From Gammaproteobacteria bacterium (lineage in GTDB: Bacteria; Pseudomonadota; Gammaproteobacteria; SZUA-152): 60,954 nt of DNA. The notes below the pieces were generated by a model. The model was not told the origin of the DNA and ran no database searches. It was given only the letters and a program-made list of their open reading frames with translations. Shown here one piece after another: positions 11,308 through 20,240 of this stretch (the stretch's first letter is position 1; each line of letters begins with the position of its first letter). The position numbers were made by a program, and so were the translations under genes. The stretch is from contig JAADGF010000101.1 of NCBI GenBank assembly GCA_013152545.1, positions 1-60,954 of the forward strand. The letters run 5' to 3'.

Positions 11308-11541
11308 ATGGGTATTGGTGTTTGGCAATTATTAATTATTTTATTAATTATTTTATTATTATTTGGTGCGAAACGATTGCGAAATGTTGGTGGCGATCTT
11401 GGTGCTGCTATTAAAGGCTTTCGAGGTGCTGTCAAAGATGGTGAAAGTGATGCACCCAGTGAAAGTGCAAAGCTGAACAAAAATGACAGTGGTGATGTTA
11501 TTGAAGGCGAAGTGACAAACAAAGAAAAAGATAAGGTCTGA
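11308..11541 (+). CDS. tatA: Sec-independent translocase subunit TatA
   Basis: TatA multimers form the variable pore or membrane-thinning part of the twin-arginine translocase, which exports folded proteins. The 77-residue protein has one N-terminal membrane helix (about residues 4-19), the hinge FGAKRLR, and an amphipathic helix [13 protein letters not shown], followed by a polar acidic tail. GGAG lies seven bases upstream of the ATG. tatB and tatC follow, after an unusually long 164-bp gap. A possible substrate, the RREFL protein at 30349-31947, lies in this window. Confidence 0.94.
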   Translation: MGIGVWQLLIILLIILLLFGAKRLRNVGGDLGAAIKGFRGAVKDGESDAPSESAKLNKNDSGDVIEGEVTNKEKDKV

Positions 11542-11705
11542 TATAACATCGTCATTTGAAACACTACCGTGTTTTGGTTGGTGGTTCTCCAATTATAAAG
11601 ATTGCGAATATGCTGCCAACGAACGCTTGTAGTTGGAATCAACAAATGCCAAAACAGCGGGTGTGGACCCTTTGTAGGCAGCAATTTCACGCGTCGTAGC
11701 TAATT

Positions 11706-12149
11706 ATGTTTGATGTTGGTTTTTGGGAAATTGGGCTTATTGCAATTGTGGCGTTGCTGGTTATTGGTCCGGAGCGCCTGCCTGCGGTGGCGCGTACCGT
11801 CGGTTTTTGGTTGGGTAAAGTTAGGCGATTCGTGTCTTCAGTCCAATCCGATTTCAATCGTGAGGTGATGAAGACAGAAGAGCTAAAAGAGTTATTGGAA
11901 GGGCAAGCTAAAATTAAAGAAGTGCACGAAATGTTGGAGCAATCCCTCGATAGTGTCAGTAATAATGTTTCTGTGAAGGCTAATTTGTTTAAAAATGATC
12001 AAGCCGTGGAGGATGATACCTCACCTGAAACCAAATCCATTAACACCAAGACCGAGCAGGGTAACGATACTCCTGTCATCGAACCAGAGCAGGCAACATC
12101 CACTCGTCATAATTCCCCCGCAGAGTCAGTGAATGACAAAACCAAATGA
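11706..12149 (+). CDS. tatB: Sec-independent translocase subunit TatB
   Basis: TatB forms the twin-arginine signal-peptide receptor with TatC. The 147-residue protein begins [20 protein letters not shown] with the conserved Glu8 in the membrane helix, then [13 protein letters not shown], an amphipathic region and a charged tail that is poorly conserved in the family. It overlaps tatC by 17 bases, so the two are translationally coupled. Confidence 0.94.
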   Translation: MFDVGFWEIGLIAIVALLVIGPERLPAVARTVGFWLGKVRRFVSSVQSDFNREVMKTEELKELLEGQAKIKEVHEMLEQSLDSVSNNVSVKANLFKNDQAVEDDTSPETKSINTKTEQGNDTPVIEPEQATSTRHNSPAESVNDKTK

Positions 12150-13179
12150 AACCCCCCGGTCTGCGGAGGCGACCTTTGTGTCACACTTGGTGGAATTGCG
12201 CGACCGTTTGTTGCGAGTGGTATTAACGGTTATTGTGGTGTTTTTAGGTTTATTCCCCTTTGCCAATGATTTATACACCTTTCTTGCCGAACCGCTATTG
12301 AGGCATATGCCGGAAGGGACCAGCATGATCGCCACAGAGGTTGCCTCACCCTTTCTTACGCCGTTTAAATTGACGTTGGTTGTCTCAATCTTTATTTGTG
12401 TTCCAGTTATCTTATACCAAGGCTGGGCTTTCATTGCGCCGGGTCTGTATAAAAATGAACGTAAGCTGGTTTTCCCCTTATTATTTTCCAGTACACTTCT
12501 TTTTTATCTGGGAATGGCGTTTGCTTATTTTGTGGTGTTTCCGCTGGTATTTGGTTTTCTCACTGCTGTAGTGCCCGATGGTGTTGCCGTGATGACGGAT
12601 ATCAGCCGCTATCTCGATTTCGTTTTGAAGATGTTTTTTGCATTTGGGATTGCTTTTGAAGTACCGATTGCGACGATTCTGGTCATCTGGAGCGGATTGA
12701 CGACAGCGGCAAGCCTGGCGGCCAAAAGACCTTATGTTATTGTTTGTGCATTTATAATCGGTATGCTGTTAACGCCGCCTGATGTTATTTCCCAAACCTT
12801 ATTAGCGTTTCCCATGTGGGTGTTATTTGAATTGGGCTTGCTCTTCTCGCGCTTGTATGTCAACCCGAAAAAGCAAGCGCAGGATGAAGGTGAGCCTTAC
12901 GACCCCGAAAAAGGCAGAGCTGCCGCTCAATCGACATCGGCTGATGGGCAAGACAATACGCCGACCGCTGAATCTGGCAATTATGGTGAGGCGTCTGAGC
13001 ATACCCCATTAAGCGAAGCCGAAATGGATGCGGAACTGGATCGCATAGAAGCTGAAGAGTTGGATGGCGGGTATGATGACAATGCGCCGCCACATCAGGA
13101 GTACGAACCTTTTCCCGACGAAGAAGCGGGACCGACATCACTGAACGATAACCCACCAGACCCTAAGTCACCGCGCTAG
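12133..13179 (+). CDS. tatC: Sec-independent translocase subunit TatC with long acidic tail
   Basis: TatC is the six-helix membrane receptor of the Tat pathway. The core spans about residues 1-250 and begins with the family motif [14 protein letters not shown]; the P-rich periplasmic and TM segments through [24 protein letters not shown] are recognisable. The remaining roughly 95 residues form a hydrophilic, Asp/Glu/Pro-rich extension ([10 protein letters not shown] to DPKSPR) not needed in E. coli TatC, which is about 258 residues. Downstream, GTGTATT and AATACAC form a small hairpin but without a T-run. Confidence 0.95.
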   Translation: MTKPNETPRSAEATFVSHLVELRDRLLRVVLTVIVVFLGLFPFANDLYTFLAEPLLRHMPEGTSMIATEVASPFLTPFKLTLVVSIFICVPVILYQGWAFIAPGLYKNERKLVFPLLFSSTLLFYLGMAFAYFVVFPLVFGFLTAVVPDGVAVMTDISRYLDFVLKMFFAFGIAFEVPIATILVIWSGLTTAASLAAKRPYVIVCAFIIGMLLTPPDVISQTLLAFPMWVLFELGLLFSRLYVNPKKQAQDEGEPYDPEKGRAAAQSTSADGQDNTPTAESGNYGEASEHTPLSEAEMDAELDRIEAEELDGGYDDNAPPHQEYEPFPDEEAGPTSLNDNPPDPKSPR

Positions 13180-13307
13180 TGTGGTGTATTCTATTTAATA
13201 CACACTAACTATAGGTATAGCGGCGGTGAAGCGGGAATGATAGCAGTTGCAAGTACCCGATCCGCTAATATTTCGTTATAATTGGAGGGTATCCGTGTCG
13301 CTTTAAA

Positions 13308-13558
13308 AATTTAACCTAGAATCCTCAGTTGAGCGCTCCATTCTGATACTAAGTTATTGATATGAATAGCATTGAAATCAATTTATTGCATCGCCTGCTG
13401 GGTGAACCACGCGACAAGGCGAATTGCACGCTTGCGGCGCTGCATGACGGCGTTGTAACTCCTTGGAATAGAATCACTATTCCAAGGAGTTACGCCTTGT
13501 CCTACACCGCCGCAAACGCACACTTCACCCCGTCCAACTGAGGATTCTAGGTTAAATT
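13308..13558. repeat. 251-bp inverted-repeat element upstream of yggX
   Basis: A 24-bp perfect terminal inverted repeat, beginning AATTTAACCTAGAATCCTCA and ending GTTG, occupies 13308-13331 and 13535-13558. In the centre TAACTCCTTGGAATAG is mirrored by CTATTCCAAGGAGTTA (about 13455-13492). There is no coding capacity. The outer bases (TTTAACCTA, then TCAGTTGA) resemble element A, so both may have been mobilised by one transposase type. The element ends 36 bp before the yggX start. Confidence 0.85.
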
Positions 13559-13594
13559 GACACATTCTTTACGTAGACAGACAGGCTGTTTTTC

Positions 13595-13885
13595 ATGACA
13601 AAAAAAGTTCAATGTGTAGTGATAAAACGCGAGGCCGGTGGACTGGATAAACCTCCGCACCCTGGTGAGTTGGGTATTCGCATATATGAAAATGTTTCTA
13701 AAGAAGGATGGCAGCAGTGGCTGGAACGGCTTACTACCATTATTAATGAAAATGGCTTGAGTACGGCTGACCCGCAAAACATTGAAGTTATTGAAAAGCA
13801 CATGCTTGGATTTTTATTCGGTGAAGGTGATTATGGTGGGTTGCCGGCCGGGTATAGCGAAACGGGTGGAGGAGGCAAAAAATAA
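13595..13885 (+). CDS. yggX: Fe(2+)-trafficking / oxidative-damage protection protein YggX
   Basis: YggX-family proteins are small cytoplasmic proteins associated with iron handling and protection of Fe-S clusters, often near mutY. The 96-residue product shows the family core: CVVIKREAGGLDKPPHPGEL, RIYENVSKEGWQQWL and the NFLF-like MLGFLFGEGD segment. The conserved cysteine is at residue 7. The Gly/Lys tail is variable. The promoter would have to lie inside or overlap the adjacent inverted-repeat element, so that insertion may affect its expression. Confidence 0.92.
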   Translation: MTKKVQCVVIKREAGGLDKPPHPGELGIRIYENVSKEGWQQWLERLTTIINENGLSTADPQNIEVIEKHMLGFLFGEGDYGGLPAGYSETGGGGKK

Positions 13886-13930
13886 CGGCCTGCATGTTCT
13901 TTAAGAAACGAAAAAGCTATCCTGGCTGAT

Positions 13931-15250
13931 TTATTTGATTGTCCATAATGGTGCGACAACGATGTTGAGTGTCTGATGGGCTTGGCGTAGTGCCTTTTCA
14001 ACCGCTGCGGGATTAGGGCCGCTGGCGAAAATAAACCCCAGGTAACCAACGCCTTCTGGCAAGCATTTCAACTCATGGCCTTCGCGAATGGTAATGTTAA
14101 TAGCGTCGATATAAGGAATTTTTTTAGCCGCTAGAATTCCTTCGATACGACGCAGTACACCTGCTTTTGGTGTTGGAATCATTAATACGCCGGCACTTTT
14201 TTGAAATGTCTGAGAGATGATAGGTTTACCAATCGCATTGGCGATAACCAGTTTTTCAAGACTATAGCCCGTGCCATATTCCAATAGCCGGGCACATTCG
14301 CCACCGATGGTACGTGCTGCGATTTCAATGATGTAGATCGCTTCATTGTTAATGCGTAGTTCTCCGTGCACTGGCCCAGTGACTAAACCGTACGCTTTAC
14401 AGGCATCCGCAACGCAACAAAGTAATTTTTGTTGTTGATCGGGAGGCAGTCGGGATGGCGTGATGTAATAGGTCTCCTCAAAATAAGGGCCTTCCAATGG
14501 GTCGGGTTTGTCGAAAACGGCCAGGGCTGTAAATGTACCTTTCTCCAGAATACCTTCCACCGCGACTTCGATGCCGGGGATATAAGATTCCACCAACACC
14601 GTTTGTTGTGCTTCCAGGCTGGGTTGGTCGGCAACAATACGGCGGATTCGCTCACAGGCATTTAGAAATTCCCTTCGATTATTGGCACGAATAACCCCTC
14701 TACTGGCTGATAAATTAACGGGTTTGACGACACAAGGAAAAGGAAAGCCGTTGATCTGTTGTTCGAGATTATCGTTTAAATTGATGATGCGATGGGTTGG
14801 GACAGGCAATCCCGCTTGTTGTAATACGCGCCGGGCGTGATGTTTCCAGCGGGATGTTTTCATTCCCTCAATTGAATTATGCGGCAGGTGTAGTAATGAT
14901 GCTACGTGTGCAGTGATTTCAACAGTGAAATCATCGGTCGCAATGATGCCGGCAACGTTTAGACGGCGAGTAGTTTTATAAATTTTTTGTGCAGCAGCTT
15001 GCGCATCATTAAAGTCGACATGCAAGCCTGCTGCAACCTCGGTGACGAGAGAATGGTGACTGTCGGAAACAATCAAGGTGTCGAGGTTAAGTGCGCTTGC
15101 TGCCTTTAGATACGGTGCAATACGATAGCTATTGTTTGGGGCGATAATTAATAAACAAGGTCGCTCGTTAGCGACAGAGGGGCTTGTTTGAGTGTGAGGC
15201 GATTTCAAAAAAATAACGCAGTGATTGGGTTTTTGTTCACATGCTAGCAA
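13931..15250 (-). CDS. ATP-grasp domain ligase, substrate unknown
   Basis: The protein (up to 439 residues) has an ATP-grasp fold: a preATP-grasp region (about 30-130), the nucleotide-binding segment FPCVVKPVNLSASRGVIRA, GIEVAVEGIL, and the metal-binding VHGELRINNEAIYIIEIAAR, followed by a LAL-C2-like C-terminus. Such enzymes join a carboxylate to an amine using ATP (L-amino-acid ligases, carnosine-synthase-like enzymes). No substrate can be assigned. The only upstream start candidate is TTG 15250, with no clear Shine-Dalgarno, so the N-terminus is uncertain. It lies 94 bp downstream of the Fe-S carrier gene. Confidence 0.8.
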   Translation of the reverse strand: MLACEQKPNHCVIFLKSPHTQTSPSVANERPCLLIIAPNNSYRIAPYLKAASALNLDTLIVSDSHHSLVTEVAAGLHVDFNDAQAAAQKIYKTTRRLNVAGIIATDDFTVEITAHVASLLHLPHNSIEGMKTSRWKHHARRVLQQAGLPVPTHRIINLNDNLEQQINGFPFPCVVKPVNLSASRGVIRANNRREFLNACERIRRIVADQPSLEAQQTVLVESYIPGIEVAVEGILEKGTFTALAVFDKPDPLEGPYFEETYYITPSRLPPDQQQKLLCCVADACKAYGLVTGPVHGELRINNEAIYIIEIAARTIGGECARLLEYGTGYSLEKLVIANAIGKPIISQTFQKSAGVLMIPTPKAGVLRRIEGILAAKKIPYIDAINITIREGHELKCLPEGVGYLGFIFASGPNPAAVEKALRQAHQTLNIVVAPLWTIK

Positions 15251-15344
15251 TTAATTGCCTACTATTGATAATAAGCCGGATCGATTGCGCCTCTGTTGGG
15301 CGCATACTCGTTTGTCTATAAGCGAGCGGTGTGTGTTCGGGTGC

Positions 15345-15722
15345 TTAACAGCCTCCCCCTGCGGCACCGCAGGCGCCACAGGTGTTAGCTCCGCCCGTTG
15401 CTGCAAACACATTTTTAAACACAAAGCTGGCTCCCATGCCTTGCTGTACGTAATCAATTTCCACACCCTCCAGGAAGTTTAAGGCGATTGTGTCAATATA
15501 GACTGTTAGGTTGTCTTGTTGTAATACAGTGTCATATTGTGTGGGTTTTTCAGCAAAGGTCATGCCGTAGGTCATACCGCTACAGCCGCCGCCAGAAACA
15601 AATATGCGTACGCCATTAACGTTTTCCTCTGAGTTAATCAGTTCCAACAGCTTTTCGTGGGCTGCCGACGTAACATTAATTTCGTCGGTTAAATTTGATT
15701 TGAACACAGGGACGCTACTCAT
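15345..15722 (-). CDS. erpA: A-type iron-sulfur carrier (ErpA/IscA family)
   Basis: A-type carriers deliver [2Fe-2S]/[4Fe-4S] clusters to apo-proteins. The 125-residue protein has FVSGGGCSGMTYGM (Cys47) and the usual spacing to a C-terminal Cys pair. In place of the canonical CGCG the tail reads TCGACGAAGGGC, giving Cys115, Cys118 and an extra Cys125. Conserved GMTF and YIDTIALNFLEGVEIDY support ErpA/IscA. GGAG lies seven bases before the ATG. The symbol is tentative, since IscA and ErpA are close; it is not inside an isc operon here. Confidence 0.82.
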   Translation of the reverse strand: MSSVPVFKSNLTDEINVTSAAHEKLLELINSEENVNGVRIFVSGGGCSGMTYGMTFAEKPTQYDTVLQQDNLTVYIDTIALNFLEGVEIDYVQQGMGASFVFKNVFAATGGANTCGACGAAGGGC

Positions 15723-15963
15723 GATAATTCTCCACTAAAATTGTTTCGCTAAAAGTGCTTCATCATTAAAAACAGTATGCTACAGCCACAGTTTAACATT
15801 ATTGTTACTGTCGAACCTAATTATTGCTAGATAGCCACGGCTCCAGATCGCCTTTGCTATAACCCGTAGCGATTGGCATGTTAGCTGTCATTGCAGGCTT
15901 TCTATTTCATGACTGTGTTGTAATTCGATAGTTCGTCATTATTTCATTTTTCTTAAGAGTGGC

Positions 15964-16242
15964 TTAGATTAATGTGACAGGCAAGCTTTTAGGCGGTAAT
16001 AGGGTGTTCGACATGTTTGCATTGTCAAAGCAGGTGCCAGTAATATCGGCGCCAGATAAATTTGCACCGGTTAGGTTGGCGTTACTGAAATCTGCGAGCC
16101 GCAGGTCGGCGTTTTTTAAATTGGCATTTTCAAGGTTGGCGCCAGTGAAGCAGAATTGCACTAGATTGGCATTCTCGAGATTAACCATACGCAAATCAGC
16201 TTTTTCTAAGGTTGATACTTCCAGGCAAAGTAATTCAGTCAT
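15964..16242 (-). CDS. Pentapeptide-repeat protein
   Basis: From residue 10 on, the protein is built of A(D/N)Lxx pentapeptides (STLEKADLRMVNLENANL, then ANLENANLKNADLRLADF and ANLTGANLSGADI), predicted to form a right-handed quadrilateral beta-helix of about 13 repeats. I start at ATG 16242 (MTELLCLEV), preceded by AAAAAAGG; an upstream ATG would add MIIIYDKKG and a further one at 16299 is possible. Function is unknown; some family members mimic DNA to protect gyrase, but this one is short. Confidence 0.75.
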   Translation of the reverse strand: MTELLCLEVSTLEKADLRMVNLENANLVQFCFTGANLENANLKNADLRLADFSNANLTGANLSGADITGTCFDNANMSNTLLPPKSLPVTLI

Positions 16243-16342
16243 GCCTTTTTTGTCATAGATAATAATCATAATGATAACGACTCGTTGTGCTTGCCTCATG
16301 GTTAGGTGGGTAAGGAGTGTTCAATTTATTTCTTTACAGGCT

Positions 16343-17830
16343 CTAAGCTTCTACGACACAATTTTTGCCCCGAGATTTTGCTTCGGCAAGTGTTTTATCG
16401 GCACGTGTTAAAACGGCAGCGGCATTGTAATCACGATGCACATTAATAAAGGTAAAGCCACAGCTTAAAGTGCAGCGAAATTCATCGGGAACCGCAGGGT
16501 GGCGCTCCTGTTGCTCCAAAAAGGTTTCTGCAAGTTTTTCAATGCAAGGACGGATTTTTTCATGTTGCATGTCTAATAGCAATAGTGCAAATTCATCGCC
16601 ACCTAAGCGTGCGGCAAAATCTGTTTTGCGACAATATTGTTGCAGGGTGTTTGCCAGTAATTTTAGTGCTTGGTCACCCGCTGTTTTTCCTGCGCTGACA
16701 TTCAACGTTTTGAAATTATCCAGGTTAATTAATGCAACCGCCATGGGTATTCCGCGACGCGCGAGATTATAAGCGCGTACAAATTCATTGTTAAAATGCC
16801 TGCGGTTTGGTAATCCAGTCAGTTCGTCAATCCAGCTTTGGTTAGCGATCATTTGTTGTTTTTTCTGAATATCTTTTGCGATGTACTCTATAAAAGGGAT
16901 TATTTCGGCAGTTTCTTTTAATTGGATATTAGGGTTGGCTTCTTCAAGAACCCCTTCTGATACTTGGATAAGCCGTGCTTTTATCTTGTTGAAATCATTT
17001 TTAAATGTGCGTGTGATGTAACCGATAAACAATAGTATCAAGGCGACGACGATAATTGACATTGTTAAATTAGACAAGCTAAGGGTTAGGTGGATAGGCA
17101 ATGCAGTGGCGAGATTTTCCGTTAGCTTGATACTCCAACTGCTATTGGGTACTCGCATACTGATGTTGTATTGTTCTCGAACTGTTGAAATAGAGCCCGC
17201 GACAGCAATGGGGTGGCCTTCAATGTCTAACAATTGCAAAAATTGTTCTTTACTGACGCTTTCTTGCAAGGTGGATTTTAATGTATCCAAGCTGAAGCTT
17301 ACAAATAGAATTCCTACCTGCATGTTTTGCTCGTCAAAGATTGGTGTGGTTAAATCAAAATGAGACAACTCGGGAATTTCCCGGTGGATAGGGGGGTGAG
17401 CAACACTTTCTCCTTGTGATAGGCGTGTTAAGTCAGTGAGGCATTGCGGGCCTAAACGTAGACTAACGGGATCGCCTAATATTTTTCCACGTGAGGATAG
17501 TAACGCTACGCCTATGGATTGCGGTATGAACTTCCGCATTTCCACTGCCCACTGATGTGCACTTTTAGCATCTCCAAACATTAGCATATCCCGAGTGCTG
17601 GTTTCTGCTGCCACGTTATCGATAACCTGATGGTATAAGCGCAGTTGTTTGCTTAATATTAGTGCTTTGTTTTCTAATTGTTCTCGAATTTGCTCGTTTT
17701 CATGATTCTTGTAATGGGAGCGGACCAGTAGTAAATTGAAAATAGCCGACATTAGCAATAATGCAACAATAACTGTAGCCGTAATGTAGGTTATCCTTTT
17801 AAAGGAATTCTTGGTTAACGGACTTTTCAC
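16343..17830 (-). CDS. Membrane-bound diguanylate cyclase with periplasmic sensor
   Basis: This 495-residue protein makes the second messenger c-di-GMP from two GTP. It has an N-terminal membrane helix (about 15-37), a Cache-like periplasmic sensor, a second helix (about 255-280), a linker, and a GGDEF domain with the intact motif GGDEF at 410-414. An inhibitory I-site RKTD (401-404) lies exactly five residues before it, so product inhibition is likely. DELTGLPNRRHF marks the start of the catalytic domain. Translation begins at GTG 17830. The stop codon touches a TTATTTCTTTACAG sequence like the end of element B. Confidence 0.92.
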   Translation of the reverse strand: MKSPLTKNSFKRITYITATVIVALLLMSAIFNLLLVRSHYKNHENEQIREQLENKALILSKQLRLYHQVIDNVAAETSTRDMLMFGDAKSAHQWAVEMRKFIPQSIGVALLSSRGKILGDPVSLRLGPQCLTDLTRLSQGESVAHPPIHREIPELSHFDLTTPIFDEQNMQVGILFVSFSLDTLKSTLQESVSKEQFLQLLDIEGHPIAVAGSISTVREQYNISMRVPNSSWSIKLTENLATALPIHLTLSLSNLTMSIIVVALILLFIGYITRTFKNDFNKIKARLIQVSEGVLEEANPNIQLKETAEIIPFIEYIAKDIQKKQQMIANQSWIDELTGLPNRRHFNNEFVRAYNLARRGIPMAVALINLDNFKTLNVSAGKTAGDQALKLLANTLQQYCRKTDFAARLGGDEFALLLLDMQHEKIRPCIEKLAETFLEQQERHPAVPDEFRCTLSCGFTFINVHRDYNAAAVLTRADKTLAEAKSRGKNCVVEA

Positions 17831-17869
17831 GGCAATTTATTCAATGTATTAACTGATTAAGTGAGTATA

Positions 17870-18024
17870 TACCATACCCATCACGAATAGGTTTCTTTGG
17901 AATAGCAATACGTCTGGGTGGTTTTCTAGTTGCGTTGTAGATATCCTTGAAATAAAACATGTATTTGTTGCTACCATGAAATAAACAGGAAACACACTTA
18001 AGTACCTAAACGCTATGGGTATAT
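17870..18024. repeat. Paired copy of motif C (about 155 bp)
   Basis: ATATACC-ATACCCATCACGAATAGGT at the left is an imperfect inverse of ACCTAAACGCTATGGGTATA at 18004-18023. The layout matches the pair at 25661-25822, with ATATACCC outermost. It lies in the 313-bp gap between the diguanylate cyclase and the unknown gene at 18144, and no gene is seen inside it. Confidence 0.5.
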
Positions 18025-18143
18025 TTAAGTCCTATTTTTAAACGTTCGCAGTCTATGCGTCAAATTTTGTTTGGATGATAGTGGTATTGCTAGCGAAAAT
18101 TAGCAAGCAACAAACACAATATACCTATTAGTACTCGTTAGTA

Positions 18144-18566
18144 CTATAGCTGTTCGAGAACAGTTCTTAACTCATGAAGGCAATGTATTTGTATTTGATT
18201 TGCCACTGATCTTGCTATAAAGCCTGAAGTCTCCGTTTCCAGGGTTTTAGGTGACTGGATTGGAATGTATTTTTTTTGCCACAGGTAGCGCTGCCACGCA
18301 ACGTGGGGTTTTGATTTATTCGCCTGTATTTCGGTAAAATCAGTCATTTCGTGATCGTCAGGGGGAGGGGATAAAATGTTAATTTGTAGCAGGCGGTGAG
18401 GAGAGACGCCTTTTATTTCATTTATTCCGATAACGATAGAGGGTTTACACATAAATACTCCATTTAAATCTAGCAAGCTTATGATATGGTTGTAAATAGG
18501 GCAGGCCAGTCTCGTATCTTTTTTAGTCGGGTCGTCAGGTTTTATTGTTTCGTTATTACGAATCAT
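18144..18566 (-). CDS. Hypothetical protein
   Basis: I do not recognise this 140-residue product. It has no signal peptide or membrane helix, contains two cysteines in the first half (ACPIYNH, FMCKPS), a proline stretch SPPPDDHEM, and a Trp/Lys-rich segment WQRYLWQKKYIPIQS. An AAGG sits about ten bases before the ATG, which is weak support. It lies alone between repeat sequences. It may be a real small gene or a chance frame. Confidence 0.4.
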   Translation of the reverse strand: MIRNNETIKPDDPTKKDTRLACPIYNHIISLLDLNGVFMCKPSIVIGINEIKGVSPHRLLQINILSPPPDDHEMTDFTEIQANKSKPHVAWQRYLWQKKYIPIQSPKTLETETSGFIARSVANQIQIHCLHELRTVLEQL

Positions 18567-18956
18567 TGCGAGCGAGCCTTGTTAGTTTCAATTATTCTTG
18601 CACAAACAATTCTTATTAAGTAACCCCGTTAATGTGTTCCGATTAAGGCTAAAACCCACCACTGCTATATGAAGTGGCCGGATTTATCGGCGATATTGGT
18701 TGCTAATTTGATTAACGGGGATCAGAGTATATCGCCGAGCAAAATGGCGGGCCGTATCAAGGAACGAGGTTAAGGTTAAACATGTTTTCCTGATTTGACG
18801 CGCCAGTGATGGGAGTGTCATTTTTTTGGCTTGAGGTTGTTTGTGTTGCGCCAGTTGAATTGACAGAAGGGGCAGGCGACGATATATAGGATATTGGGAG
18901 CAGGGTAGATTACACGTTGAACCCAACATTGATGATAATTATCGAGCAGAGAATTA

Positions 18957-19022
18957 AACCTAAATTACTCCGTTGGATTGTGGCGAGAACGACTAGAGTG
19001 CTGAAGGTAAAAGACTTTTTGG
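18957..19022. repeat. Element A, truncated copy
   Basis: AACCTAAATTACTCCGTTGG followed by ATTGTGGCGAGAACGACTAG and AGTGCTGAAGGTAAAAGACT matches the left half of the 46638 copy with scattered changes and stops after AAAAGACTTTTTGG. It lies in a 902-bp gene-free gap (18567-19468). That gap also holds an inverted pair CCCCGTTAAT/ATTAACGGGG (18624-18633, 18711-18720) and presumably the promoter of the operon starting at 19469. Confidence 0.6.
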
Positions 19023-19468
19023 CCATGTTGCCCTTGTCTAAGGCATTGGTTGTTGGCGCTGTGTGAATTGAGCCCACCCTCTAAAAGGTCGGTTGATTTG
19101 TCGCTGGACATTTGGGCTGTTAAATTAAACCATCAGCTTTTTTTGAGGGATTGAGTTTCTAGATATATTGCTTGATTTTGTGTAACTACTCAGGTCTAAC
19201 TATTAAATGTGGAGTCATTACGCAGATTGTTTTCGACTCGTTTGTTTTTGATATAATCGAGGAAAAGGAAGTTGCACGGTGTTCAGTTGTCCAAATGAGC
19301 ATTTTTGGCGTAGTAATCGGACAAATCAAAAGGTAAGCTGGGTAGTGGTAGTGTTGCAACAATTAATCCGGCGGTGATATGACTTCGAAAATAGGCGTTT
19401 CGTGAATAATAATTTTCATGAATAACAATGGTTGGGGTGTCCTGAGAGGGGATCCGTAGGTATTACCA

Positions 19469-20239
19469 ATGGTGGAGTTCGTAAGTGTGAGGCTAAAAAC
19501 ATTCGTATACAGCCTGTTTTGTTTGTTGTATAGCACAGGCGCTGTATTTGCTGAAGCATATTCTCAAATGGACATTGAGATGGTTTCGAAACCTGAAGTG
19601 TCGATTGAAATGCACAAGGTACAGCAAGGTGAGCAAATATCGCCGTTCTCGGTGCGCGCGCAAGCGCAATACGGTACATCGTTTCCTTCTGTATCTGTAG
19701 TAGTACCGTTCGAAATCAATCTGCAATTAGCCGCAGTTGCTTCGGAAAAACCCATTGAAAAGAGAGTGGCTAAGTCGCCTAAGGTGGAATCGTTTGCCAG
19801 TCTGGATAGTGAAGCAGAGAAATTATTGAAAGAAGTGCTAAACCTCAGTAGCGATCTTGCCATCCTTGATGAGCAACATGCCAACCCCGCAAAAAATCAA
19901 TTACTGGTCCTTGTTACGTTAGAACCGTCAAGATTTTTTGACCTAGACTACGTGGAGTTGAAAGTTGATGGCCAAGTGGTTGCTGCTCATCCGTATTCCG
20001 AGAAAGAAATAAGCGCAATGGTGCGTGGTGGCGGGCACCGTTTGTACTTGGCAAATTTGCCGGCAGGCATGCATCACCTAAAGGCGGTATTTGTCGGTAA
20101 AGTGCCGCGTGACCCCGATTATCAACGAGAAGCGAGCTTTACGTTTATTTCGGGTGTTGACCGCACTGTTATTGAGCTTTATGTTAATAGCACTGAGAGT
20201 AACGGATTTCCTCGGTTTACCATAAAAGAGTATAACTAG
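19469..20239 (+). CDS. Exported protein, first gene of the TPR/TolQR/TonB cluster
   Basis: The 256-residue product begins with a probable Sec signal peptide (hydrophobic residues about 11-28, cleavage near VFAEA). A variable middle contains a Ser/Glu/Lys stretch. The C-terminal third (about 145-250) reads as a beta-sandwich: DYVELKVDGQVVAAHPYSEKE, then GGGHRLYLANLPAGMHHLKA, resembling PEGA-like periplasmic domains. I do not know a named family. It ends one base before the next ATG, so it is cotranscribed with the TPR genes and is presumably a periplasmic component of the same complex. Confidence 0.75.
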   Translation: MVEFVSVRLKTFVYSLFCLLYSTGAVFAEAYSQMDIEMVSKPEVSIEMHKVQQGEQISPFSVRAQAQYGTSFPSVSVVVPFEINLQLAAVASEKPIEKRVAKSPKVESFASLDSEAEKLLKEVLNLSSDLAILDEQHANPAKNQLLVLVTLEPSRFFDLDYVELKVDGQVVAAHPYSEKEISAMVRGGGHRLYLANLPAGMHHLKAVFVGKVPRDPDYQREASFTFISGVDRTVIELYVNSTESNGFPRFTIKEYN

Positions 20240-20240
20240 A

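Noticed and set aside
13383-13565. 60-codon minus-strand frame near yggX
   Set aside because: It lies within the 251-bp inverted-repeat element and is a by-product of the palindrome.
18684-18929. 81-codon minus-strand frame in the 18567-19468 gap
   Set aside because: No Shine-Dalgarno, no recognisable motif; lies in a repeat-bearing gap and looks like chance.
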